Source of the DNA: Oligoflexia bacterium
GTDB lineage: Bacteria > Bdellovibrionota > UBA1018
Reading direction: 5' to 3'
Assembly (NCBI GenBank): GCA_025352185.1
Contig: JANXTV010000385.1
Coordinates: 1-19,448 of the forward strand
Length of the DNA: 19,448 bases
Under the pieces are notes generated by a model. It searched no databases. It saw only the letters and a list, made by a program, of their open reading frames with translations, and was not told the DNA's origin. Positions 8,788-16,344 of this stretch are shown here, piece by piece. The translations under genes were made by a program, and so were the position numbers. The number at the start of each line of letters is the position of its first letter. Positions within the stretch are counted from its first letter, which is position 1.

Positions 8788-9413
8788 CCGACGAAATTTT
8801 CGAGAGTCGACTTCGGGAACTGGTTAAACTCGAGTACCCCTATTCGTTTCGCCCCCTCACCGACGGCACTCCGGCTTCGGTCCTCCTCCTCGTCGGGCGA
8901 CGAAATGATTCTCGCCCGGGAGATTTCGAGATTTTAGTAACCCGCCGGAGTGAAAGTCTGCAGAAACACCGGGGCCAGTACGCGCTCCCCGGGGGGATGC
9001 ACGATGCCCTCGACGGAGAAATCGGAAGACCGGAAACCTGGGTTCGCACGGCACTCCGGGAAACCGAAGAAGAGGTTGGAATTTTACAGTCGGAAGTAAG
9101 GCCTATCGGGCCACTCCCCGCGCTCTGGACCCCATCCGGATTTCAAGTGACTCCCATCGTGGGCGCCCTTCGAAAACCGATTGAGAGTGTGAGCATTCAC
9201 CCGAACGCGGCGGAAATTGACCTCTGGTTTTGGTGCAAAATGTCCCAGTTGCAAACGCCGGGCGTCCATCACATCGAGGAGCGCACGATGGTAATCGATG
9301 GGCATGAACGAACTGTGCCCATGGATGTCTTTCTCGTAGGGAGTCACCGAATCTGGGGGGCCACGGCCGCAATTTTAAAAAATTTTATTGGGCGTTGGGA
9401 AAAGCTCGGATAA
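8784..9413 (+). CDS. Nudix hydrolase, CoA-pyrophosphatase (NudL)-like
   Basis: 209 residues. The start at 8784 overlaps the regulator stop (ATGA), extending the kinase-regulator operon. LVTRRSESLQKHRGQYALPGG is the type of stretch seen in NudL/CoA-pyrophosphatase proteins. The Nudix box is intact at 78-100 and fits G-x5-E-x7-RE-x-x-EE-x-G (GEIGRPE, then RETEEEVGI), except that Thr replaces the usual small hydrophobic after RE. About six extra residues separate the LPGG turn from the box compared with typical NudL. Known family chemistry: Mg-dependent cleavage of nucleoside diphosphates linked to another group, for NudL coenzyme A to phosphopantetheine and 3',5'-ADP. Substrate assignment here is tentative; a general Nudix pyrophosphatase is the safer call. 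No signal peptide, so cytoplasmic. Confidence 0.85.
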   Translation: MTDEIFESRLRELVKLEYPYSFRPLTDGTPASVLLLVGRRNDSRPGDFEILVTRRSESLQKHRGQYALPGGMHDALDGEIGRPETWVRTALRETEEEVGILQSEVRPIGPLPALWTPSGFQVTPIVGALRKPIESVSIHPNAAEIDLWFWCKMSQLQTPGVHHIEERTMVIDGHERTVPMDVFLVGSHRIWGATAAILKNFIGRWEKLG

Positions 9414-9423
9414 CGTGGGGCCT

Positions 9424-9924
9424 ATGAAAAATCTATTCGCCCCGTTATTCGCGTTGGTCCTCGTGGGAATCGCACCGGCCATGGCCGCAGTTGCGGAAGA
9501 CTATAAGACCTATAAGCCCACGAATCAGTTCACGCTCGGTCTGGGTGGGGGACTCGGCATTGTCGACACCCACGCTGGATTTTCCTTTATCGGAAATGCG
9601 GCGGCGAAGATCGTGAAAGACGGATGGGTTCCGGATATCGTTAACCCAGTTTTTCTCGAAGTAGAATTCGGCCCCAACTTCGTATCGGGAACCACGTTCT
9701 GGATGTATTCGACCCACCTGCGCTGGGACTTCGTGAAGGATGCGAAGTGGACTCTGTTTGCGCTCGGAGGATTCGGTGGAAACATCGCTTCGAATAAGTA
9801 CGGAGACCGGGTCGCTCTCCATCCCCGGTTCGGAGTCGGGGCTTTTTACGCGCTAGAAACGGTCGACCTACGCTTCGAGTTCAGCCACGAGCTGATTACC
9901 GTCGGCGTAGGCCTCCCTTTTTAA
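9424..9924 (+). CDS. Small outer-membrane beta-barrel protein, hypothetical
   Basis: The ATG at 9424 is chosen because it gives a clean Sec signal peptide (MKNLFAPLFALVLVGIAPAM, cleavage likely after A21); an upstream in-frame ATG at 9388 lies inside the Nudix gene. 166 residues. The mature part alternates polar and hydrophobic residues with many Gly and aromatic positions (for example FTLGLGGGLGIVDTHAGFSF and LFALGGFGGNIAS) and ends in a terminal Phe, as expected for a BAM-assembled barrel of about eight strands. The gene begins 10 bp after the Nudix stop and may be the last gene of that operon. No specific family is recognised. It ends 9 bp from the convergent lipoprotein gene. Confidence 0.75.
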   Translation: MKNLFAPLFALVLVGIAPAMAAVAEDYKTYKPTNQFTLGLGGGLGIVDTHAGFSFIGNAAAKIVKDGWVPDIVNPVFLEVEFGPNFVSGTTFWMYSTHLRWDFVKDAKWTLFALGGFGGNIASNKYGDRVALHPRFGVGAFYALETVDLRFEFSHELITVGVGLPF

Positions 9925-9933
9925 TTTTAACTA

Positions 9934-10605
9934 CTATTTAATAAGCGACTGAGGTTTGCCGTAGAAATTCGTCTGGGCCGGATTCTTCTTGAGGGCCTTT
10001 GCGTGATTCATCTCTGCGGAATAGAGGTGGACATCTTTGTGCCGATTCATCGATTCCACGAGTTCGTCATATCCAACGTCTCCGCCACCGATCCCGATTA
10101 CGCGATCCGATACCGAAACCATGGCTTCCGAAGTGGGAGACATATTTCCGTCAGGCTGACGACCACCCCAGGTAGTGTCACTCACTAAGTAGTAACGGTC
10201 TACGCATTCCACGGTATCGAGATAGTCCTTAGCGAGTTCAGAGACGATTCCCCGAGTTTCGAAACCGAGTTTCGAGGCGACGCAGTAGACTTGGCCGATT
10301 CCGTCGGGAGTAACACCGATGTTCACGATCCAGTCCTTCGCCTTCAGCTTACCGAGTTCGTTACGCGCAATATCGAGCATGGCTGCTTCATTTTCGTATT
10401 TCGCACCCGAATACCCGATGAAGGTGATTACTTTTTTTCCGGAATCCTTAAATTCCGCAGCGATCTGCGCCGGCGTGTAAACAGTGGTGGCGACTTTCCG
10501 GTTCCCGTTGAATGATTTAGAAGCCACCGTCGGAGGCGTAGAGCATCCAGACGCCACTGCGAAGGTCGATAGAACTATAGTGGAAATTAAAATTTTTCGA
10601 GTCAT
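9934..10605 (-). CDS. Lipoprotein with LOG/SLOG-like nucleotide-binding fold
   Basis: 223 residues. An N-terminal signal ends in a lipobox ASGC with lipidated C21, so it is membrane-anchored outside the cytoplasm. AGGAG about 10 bases before the ATG supports the start. The rest looks like a Rossmannoid domain of the LOG/SLOG type: strand VITFIGYSG (59-67); a helix with YENEAAMLDIARNEL; strand IVNIGVTPDGIG (93-104) in the place of the LOG YGGG strand; RGIVSE (118-123) in the place of LOG IGVIP; and SDRVIGIGGGDVGYDE (166-181) in the place of LOG SDAFIALPGGxGTxxE. The last strand is DVHLYSAEM. The GG and Glu of the ligand motif are kept but the GT is not. Divergent from the carbonic-anhydrase operon, whose last gene appears to carry the same domain. 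Fold assignment is by eye; function unknown. Confidence 0.72.
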   Translation of the reverse strand: MTRKILISTIVLSTFAVASGCSTPPTVASKSFNGNRKVATTVYTPAQIAAEFKDSGKKVITFIGYSGAKYENEAAMLDIARNELGKLKAKDWIVNIGVTPDGIGQVYCVASKLGFETRGIVSELAKDYLDTVECVDRYYLVSDTTWGGRQPDGNMSPTSEAMVSVSDRVIGIGGGDVGYDELVESMNRHKDVHLYSAEMNHAKALKKNPAQTNFYGKPQSLIK

Positions 10606-10666
10606 GAATCCAATTCTCCTGGTTTCGGCGATCGATTGATTCGCCCCTATGTAGAAGCTTAGAGAA

Positions 10667-10687
10667 GTGGGTACCCACCGTCGACGG
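10667..10687. promoter_or_regulatory. Two abutting palindromes in a divergent promoter region (possible operator)
   Basis: GTGGGTACCCAC (10667-10678) is a perfect 12-bp palindrome. It shares its last base with CCGTCGACGG (10678-10687), a perfect 10-bp palindrome. Both lie between the divergent lipoprotein gene and the carbonic-anhydrase operon. A TATAAG box at 10719-10724 on the plus strand matches a -10 at 5 of 6 positions but has no good -35. If it is used, the palindromes would sit roughly 50-60 bp upstream of the start, where activator sites often lie. The rest of the 247-bp gap shows no gene; it also contains a small CGGG/CCCG hairpin near 10732-10748. Confidence 0.4.
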
Positions 10688-10852
10688 CAATTTTAGCCGG
10701 CCGAGTTAGGTTTTCGTCTATAAGTACTTTGCGGGCCCGATACCCGTGAAGTGCTGCCATTCTTCTGACGTTTTTCCTCCAAATAAAGGTATTGGCCGAG
10801 CGTTCCGATATCTCTCTAGGCCCTCGTGTGCGGAGCCTGAACGGAGATGGGA

Positions 10853-11764
10853 ATGAAGTCGGTGATCATGAGAGAGAAATATTATTTCGTCGTCGCGGCG
10901 GCATGCTTGCTGGGCGGCATCTCGGGCTGCGCTACCCCGAATCGATTTTCTTCCGGAATGAAAAAAGATCCATTTGCGGACCCCGGACAGTTCGAAAGTC
11001 TCGCGTCCCGTCCCGACACCTCGTCACCCGCCCTCATTAATGGCGGATCGCTCGTCTCCCGCGCAGAAGTTTATCAGAATGAAAATCCACTCTTACCGTC
11101 AATCGAAGCGAGTCTGACCACCCGAGCCTTAGCGGCGGTTCCCGGAGACGGACCCGTTACCCCCGATTCGACTTATTTTAACTTAGTTCGTGGGAATGAA
11201 CGCTTCCTTCAGGGAGCCCCGAAAGGTGAGCACCGAGACGAATCTCGTCGACGTTCGCTCGCCGCGTCCCAATCTCCATCCGCGATCGTCCTTTCCTGCA
11301 GTGACTCTCGGGTTCCACCCGAGCTTATTTTCGACCAAGGACTCGGTGATCTTTTCACGATTCGAGTCGCGGGGAACGTTCTCGGATCGGCCCAGGTGGC
11401 GTCGATGGAATATGCCATCGAACACCTCGGAGCAAAACTAATCGTGGTTCTCGGTCACGAATCCTGTGGAGCCGTAAAGGCGGCGATCACGGCGAAACCG
11501 AAAGTCAGTTCGGGGAGCACCGATCTCGACTGGCTAGTGGGAGCGATTAAACCGAATATTCGTCGCCGTGAAATTGCGAGCGTCCGGAATGATGACGTGA
11601 AAATCCGCGGACCCGTCATGGCTAACGTCGACGCCGTGAGCGAGCAACTCCTGGTGCGAAGTTCGATCATCCGTACGGCGGTCGATTCCGGTAAACTTAA
11701 AATTGTCCGCGGAATTTACGGGCTCGAGTCCGGTAAAGTCGACTTTTGGGGATATAAGCCGTGA
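10853..11764 (+). CDS. Beta-class carbonic anhydrase, predicted lipoprotein
   Basis: The ATG at 10853 is chosen because GGAG sits 6 bases upstream; ATGs at 10847 and 10868 are in frame and also possible. 303 residues. The N-terminus is a lipoprotein signal with lipobox ISGC and lipidated C26, then a spacer of about 80 residues. The beta-carbonic-anhydrase domain has LSCSDSRVPPELIFDQG with zinc ligand C149 and the D151/R153 pair, and VVLGHESCGAVKAA with zinc ligands H202 and C205. The active site looks complete. Family role: reversible hydration of CO2. Most beta enzymes are cytoplasmic, so envelope anchoring is unusual. The stop overlaps the next start (GTGA at 11761-11764), making it the first gene of a three-gene exported operon. 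Confidence 0.9.
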   Translation: MKSVIMREKYYFVVAAACLLGGISGCATPNRFSSGMKKDPFADPGQFESLASRPDTSSPALINGGSLVSRAEVYQNENPLLPSIEASLTTRALAAVPGDGPVTPDSTYFNLVRGNERFLQGAPKGEHRDESRRRSLAASQSPSAIVLSCSDSRVPPELIFDQGLGDLFTIRVAGNVLGSAQVASMEYAIEHLGAKLIVVLGHESCGAVKAAITAKPKVSSGSTDLDWLVGAIKPNIRRREIASVRNDDVKIRGPVMANVDAVSEQLLVRSSIIRTAVDSGKLKIVRGIYGLESGKVDFWGYKP

Positions 11765-13728
11765 GCTTCCAGCGCGGTCTTTCCCGGAAGATTTACTTCG
11801 CAATTTTCCTCCTGTCGGTCGCGGCTGCGACTGCGACCAGTGCCCGGGCGGGTCTCCTCGGAATCACGGAAGCCCAATATAAAAAATACGTGAGTGCGAT
11901 CGAACGTCAGGGAGACACCACCCCGGCCGCCGAACTTAAAGAAGTTCTTTTCGCGATCAATAAAAATTTGGATAGTCCGTTAGTTTCCGAAGCCAGAAAA
12001 ACAAATCGAACGCTTAATGCGCTCCTTCGAATGTACGAAATTAGCCTTCCACACTTAAATTTAAAATTCCTGAAGAAAGCTAAGAAATACCCGTATCCCA
12101 TTCCGTTTAAGGAGCCGATGCCGTTCCGATACTCCATGAATGCGGTCGAGGATGGACTAGATATTCTGAAAATACTCGAGGAAACCGTCCCCGGGTTTAA
12201 AACGAGTCCGGAACTTAAAGTCGAAAGTGGCGAGCGGACCTGGTTTGATATTCTGCCGGCTACCGAAAACCGAATTTACCACCGGAACCCGGAAAAATCC
12301 GTGGTGAGCGACATATCAGATGAGGCGTTAAAGGTCGTGGCTAAACACGAAGATTTTTTCGAAAATAGCGTCGATACCTATACTCGCCTCCACCAGCGGC
12401 TCGTTCGTAAGGGTGAGAATGCGAGTTTTGGTGAGTTTGCCGACACGGTCGATCATCTCGAAAAGGCCCTCGAAAAGCCGGAACTCCTCGAACTCTGCGA
12501 TAAGAATCCGATTCTCGCGGCCCTACGGCGCGATCTCCTCGCGCGCTTTGCATTCGTTAAGAATCCCGCCCTCCCGAATCCTTTACGGGTCGCCCGGAAG
12601 GCAACGGGTCCCTATCCTTACCGAATTTCGGTAGAAACGGCGCAGAAGGCGACTCGGTTCTTCGATATCGTCGAGCGGACGAAGTACGCGGAGACCGCGG
12701 ACTTTCAGGCGGTAGAACGTTCCTGGTTTATCGAAGGCCAGAAACGGCTCGTAAATGAGCACTACCACTACGATCGTTACGCCTACCACTGGATTTCGGT
12801 CGCCGAAGATCCCGACCTCGTTATGAATTTTACCCACCGCGTATTATCGTTCGATGATTTAATCGATTCGCGCGTAGCGCCGTTCGCATTTCTCGGTGCG
12901 GAAGTAGAGACCGTACGTGCCGACCGCTACTTTTTCACTCCGTATGACTTTTGGTTCCACGATTTAAACCACATTAGGCGGATGTCCGCGTATACGAAAA
13001 ACTACATGCGCTCAAAAGGGATCAAAACTACGAAACAAGCGTACGCCTTTTATAAGAAGGTCGAACTCCAGGCGAAAGGGATCCGAAAAGCCGTGGAAAC
13101 TCTGGATCTCGCCGCGAAATATACCGCCGAGGAAAGTCAGGAAATTAAGAAGTTAATGAAGGTGCTTCTCTTCGAAACCCTTCACGAGACCGCATTGAAT
13201 TACGATACCGCCTCGATTGCGGGAGATATACTCAAGGTGGCGAACACCCCCCAGCCATTCGAATTTATGTCGTTCGTTCGGGATGCGGATAAGCTCGCAA
13301 ATGGAGAACGCCTCGTAGACGGAAATCTAGTTTCGGGCGTCCAGCACCTGGTGAACAAATTCGACGGAAACCCTATTTACGTGAGCTTCATCCGCGATAA
13401 GGCCCTGAGTCTCCTATCGGAAGTGACGAATAAGCTGAACTACGGTTTTTACGATTCCGTGTTCGATTTAAATGAAAAGGAATTCGGAAAGGTTCAGTTC
13501 CGCACGGCGAAGTACGTTGCCGCCGCGGCCGAGGAACTTCTCCCGTTACTGGGCGTTACGGACGTCACTAAGCAGCAGCTTTTCGATCTCGCAAATTCGC
13601 GGGTCGGCATGGAAGAGCTTTATAAAGCCCACTACGGAATTCACCAGCGCGAGTTACTGCGGAAGAAATACGCGTGCCAGAACTATTTTGAACAGGAAAC
13701 CGCGGAAGTCGTGGTGAACGGTCTATGA
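11761..13728 (+). CDS. Exported protein of unknown function, 655 aa
   Basis: Starts at GTG 11761, overlapping the carbonic-anhydrase stop, and ends overlapping the ATG of the deaminase-like gene (ATGA at 13725-13728), so it is coupled on both sides. It has a Sec signal peptide with Arg/Lys, a hydrophobic core and likely cleavage after ARA (residue 30). The mature part looks mostly helical, rich in Lys, Glu and aromatics, with no membrane segments. I do not recognise the family. His and acidic residues cluster in the middle: NEHYHYDRYAYHW (332-344), FHDLNHIRR (399-407, H400 and H404) and FETLHETALNYD (471-482, E472, H475, E476). These could form a metal site in a helical bundle, but that is inference. 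One Cys near the C-terminus (KKYACQNYF). Periplasmic or secreted, acting with its operon neighbours. Confidence 0.85.
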   Translation: MSFQRGLSRKIYFAIFLLSVAAATATSARAGLLGITEAQYKKYVSAIERQGDTTPAAELKEVLFAINKNLDSPLVSEARKTNRTLNALLRMYEISLPHLNLKFLKKAKKYPYPIPFKEPMPFRYSMNAVEDGLDILKILEETVPGFKTSPELKVESGERTWFDILPATENRIYHRNPEKSVVSDISDEALKVVAKHEDFFENSVDTYTRLHQRLVRKGENASFGEFADTVDHLEKALEKPELLELCDKNPILAALRRDLLARFAFVKNPALPNPLRVARKATGPYPYRISVETAQKATRFFDIVERTKYAETADFQAVERSWFIEGQKRLVNEHYHYDRYAYHWISVAEDPDLVMNFTHRVLSFDDLIDSRVAPFAFLGAEVETVRADRYFFTPYDFWFHDLNHIRRMSAYTKNYMRSKGIKTTKQAYAFYKKVELQAKGIRKAVETLDLAAKYTAEESQEIKKLMKVLLFETLHETALNYDTASIAGDILKVANTPQPFEFMSFVRDADKLANGERLVDGNLVSGVQHLVNKFDGNPIYVSFIRDKALSLLSEVTNKLNYGFYDSVFDLNEKEFGKVQFRTAKYVAAAAEELLPLLGVTDVTKQQLFDLANSRVGMEELYKAHYGIHQRELLRKKYACQNYFEQETAEVVVNGL

Positions 13729-16289
13729 AATTAAAATGGATATTCCTGCTAACCGTCAGTTCGAGTTTTCTAGGGTGGGGCCAAGTGGCCTTCGCGGGAG
13801 AGTTTACTTGGAACCTCTCCGCCGACGGACGTTACGCCGTACAGGTTGTTGAAGACGGGGAAGCCCCGAAGGTCTACCTCCGAAATAGCGTCGGCACGTG
13901 GACCACGACCAGCGAACGATTGAAGACCGCGTTTTACGGCGGTCTCCGGGTGGTCCAGGGGGGGCACTATTCCCGTCCGGTCCTGTTAGAAGGTTTCCCC
14001 CCTCCGAAGGTGCTTCGGTCGGCCCTATCCTCCCCAGTAGTGATTAAGTTTTACGGACAGGAACTCGCGGAGTTCCTTCCGAATAAAGAAGGAAAATGGG
14101 GAGTTCGTGAACAGAAGCCCCTCAGCGTTTTCGATATTCGTCAGTTTTCGACGGATGATTCCTATGCCCAGCGTTTCAAACCCGTAAAAAAAGGTAGACT
14201 GACTTTATCTCGGGCGCTTGAGACCGATTTACATAGTCACTTTGCGGGTGATGTTTCATTTAGTTCGATGATGAAAATCGGGGTGAAGCACGATCTCCCG
14301 TATACCGTGGCGCTCCTCGATAAAATTGGCGTGAAGTACCCTATATCCGCAGTGGTTGACGGAAAAATTGGACTTCGCACCCTTCTCGCGTCGAAGGAGT
14401 TTAAAGCATCTAAAGGTTTGGCACTCTTCGAAGATGCAATGACAATCGAGCAGTCCCACGTGCGGACTTTCGTCGACATGGAAACCAAGTATATTTACCG
14501 CGGTGACATTACGAAGAACCTGGCGGCCTTCGGTGACCTCCTCTGGGAAGTGGCGCGCGCGGCTAAGAAAGTGGGTACGACCTATAAGGAACTTTCGATT
14601 TCGAATATTATTTTACCCGCCTGGGCGAATGCGGCCGATAAAGTGATTGAAAAAATAGAAGAAGACACCGGGGTTCGGCTCCGGTTCATCGTGGGACTCT
14701 GGCGCCATTCCGATCCCGAGTGGAATTTAGACGAAATCACCCGAACCGAAATTATGGCTAAAAATTGGCCGTATATTAAGGGAATCGATTGGATGGGGCA
14801 TGAAACGAATTCGTCGGAGTTTCTGAAGCCACAGATCGAAGCGGGCGCGAAACTTCGTGAAGAATTTGGCTCCGAATGGCAGCTCCGTGTGCATTCCGGA
14901 GAAAATGCTCTGACTCCCTCTAATGTGCGGGTCGCCGTGGAAGCGGGAGCGAATCGCATTGGGCACGGTCTGTATATTGAGAAAGATATGGCGGCGATGA
15001 AGGTCGATCCCCATACCGGAATGATCGACCGTAAGGTTATCGACCTTCTGAAGGATAAGGGCGTCGTGATCGAATTAAATCCGCCTTCGAACCAAGCTCT
15101 GAATAATCTGAGTGGAGGGGCGAACCAACTCTACGTGCAGTTTAAGCAGTTTCGTGAGGCGGGAGTTCCGGTCGTGATTGGTACCGACGGAATGGGAATG
15201 TACGGGGCGAATCCACGCGAAATTCGCCGGATGCTTACGCAGCTCGGTTTCACCGAATCAGATTTCGATTACATTCGGGAGTCCGAAAAGAGATACGTCG
15301 CGGTCCAAGAAGGGTACCTCGCAAAGGCGAAGACCGCGCTTAAGGCGGTCGGCACTCATCGCATTCCTTCTTCAGAAGAGATCGAAGCTTACGTGCAAAA
15401 GAAGGGTCAACGTTATACCGAGGAAGTCGCGAATGCCCGGAAAGCCGAATACCAAAAAAAGCTGACGACGTTAATCGAGGACCTCCACGGAAAGGGTATT
15501 AAACCTTTCGACGAAGAGCGCGAACTGTTTAAGGGAATGCGAGCCATCGACGTTTCCGGAGGCTCGATGAGCCAGTTTGCCGCCGTGGCGAAGCAAGGTC
15601 CGAATGCTCTCGAGACGGAACTCAAGGTCACTGAGATTAGGAAGATTTTTGCCGAAATGCTCCCCGAACTCGATCCGAAGAAAGTCTTTTTCATTACCGG
15701 GGGAACCCAGTTCGGAGTGGAAGAAATTCTTCACGAGGAAATCGGGAAGTATAACGCGAAGAATCCCGGAAACGAATTTAAGATACTGGGCGTAATGCCC
15801 GACGTGGCCCTCATCGAAGAAAATATGACTCCCCATATTTTCGGACCGAAGGCGAATGGGATTAGTCATTATAAGTTCGGCGGCCGGGGCTGGTCGGATT
15901 TCGGCCTCGTAAAGCTTGAAATTCTGCAAGAGCACGGCGGCGTGAAAATCGGAGTCGCCGGGAAGATGTTCGTCGCGGATGAATTCCGTTACATCATTAA
16001 CGCTGATCTAAAAATCGCCTACATGTTCCATAAAGGCCCGGTCGGGGCGAGCACCGATCTGGCGATTGAAAATACAAAGTCGGCCTACACTAGCGTGAAA
16101 GAACTCCTCTCGGGTGTGGGCGCTTCTGAGCCACAGTCCTACTTCCGGGCGGGGTCGATCTACGCCATGAAGCCGGAAAAAAACTTATCGCTTTCCGCCC
16201 TCTCCCAGAGTTTCGGAGTGCCCTTGAAGGGACCGACCCTGAGTGAACGGTGTCGCGCCCTATTCTATACTTTCATGCCGGTGAAATAA
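13725..16289 (+). CDS. Exported adenosine-deaminase-like protein with C-terminal LOG/SLOG-like domain
   Basis: 854 residues; the ATG overlaps the previous stop. A Sec signal peptide cleaves after AFA (residue 24). A beta-rich N-terminal region (about 25-160) precedes an adenosine-deaminase-like TIM barrel: LHSHFAG with H170/H172, VHSGE with H390/E393, RIGHG with H414, ELNPPSN, and GTDG with D488. These match the zinc ligands and catalytic Glu/His/Asp of adenosine deaminase in order. The second Asp of the usual DD pair, which contacts the purine, is Gly here (G489), so the substrate may differ. After a helical linker (about 520-600), residues 603-775 resemble a LOG/SLOG domain: AIDVSGGS, FFITGGTQFGVEE, LGVMPD and VKIGVAGKMFVADE. 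The strand spacing is close to that of the divergent lipoprotein. About 250 residues are therefore added to a normal deaminase. Confidence 0.85.
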   Translation: MKLKWIFLLTVSSSFLGWGQVAFAGEFTWNLSADGRYAVQVVEDGEAPKVYLRNSVGTWTTTSERLKTAFYGGLRVVQGGHYSRPVLLEGFPPPKVLRSALSSPVVIKFYGQELAEFLPNKEGKWGVREQKPLSVFDIRQFSTDDSYAQRFKPVKKGRLTLSRALETDLHSHFAGDVSFSSMMKIGVKHDLPYTVALLDKIGVKYPISAVVDGKIGLRTLLASKEFKASKGLALFEDAMTIEQSHVRTFVDMETKYIYRGDITKNLAAFGDLLWEVARAAKKVGTTYKELSISNIILPAWANAADKVIEKIEEDTGVRLRFIVGLWRHSDPEWNLDEITRTEIMAKNWPYIKGIDWMGHETNSSEFLKPQIEAGAKLREEFGSEWQLRVHSGENALTPSNVRVAVEAGANRIGHGLYIEKDMAAMKVDPHTGMIDRKVIDLLKDKGVVIELNPPSNQALNNLSGGANQLYVQFKQFREAGVPVVIGTDGMGMYGANPREIRRMLTQLGFTESDFDYIRESEKRYVAVQEGYLAKAKTALKAVGTHRIPSSEEIEAYVQKKGQRYTEEVANARKAEYQKKLTTLIEDLHGKGIKPFDEERELFKGMRAIDVSGGSMSQFAAVAKQGPNALETELKVTEIRKIFAEMLPELDPKKVFFITGGTQFGVEEILHEEIGKYNAKNPGNEFKILGVMPDVALIEENMTPHIFGPKANGISHYKFGGRGWSDFGLVKLEILQEHGGVKIGVAGKMFVADEFRYIINADLKIAYMFHKGPVGASTDLAIENTKSAYTSVKELLSGVGASEPQSYFRAGSIYAMKPEKNLSLSALSQSFGVPLKGPTLSERCRALFYTFMPVK

Positions 16290-16320
16290 AAAAAGGCCCC
16301 GGAGATTACTCTCCGAGGCC
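16288..16320 (-). terminator. Intrinsic terminator of the outer-membrane protein gene
   Basis: Read on the minus strand, GGCCTCGGAG (16320-16311), a 6-base loop and CTCCGGGGCC (16304-16295) form a 10-bp stem with one mismatch, followed by seven T (16294-16288). This is a classic rho-independent terminator for the minus-strand gene that stops at 16345. On the plus strand the same hairpin lacks a T tract; a small AAACC/GGTTT hairpin at 16326-16339, followed by two more T, could weakly end the deaminase operon. Confidence 0.85.
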
Positions 16321-16344
16321 CTCTTAAACCGTTAGGTTTTTAGC

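Noticed and set aside
9388..9423. Upstream ATG for the small outer-membrane protein
   Set aside because: It lies inside the Nudix gene and would bury the signal peptide behind 12 residues.
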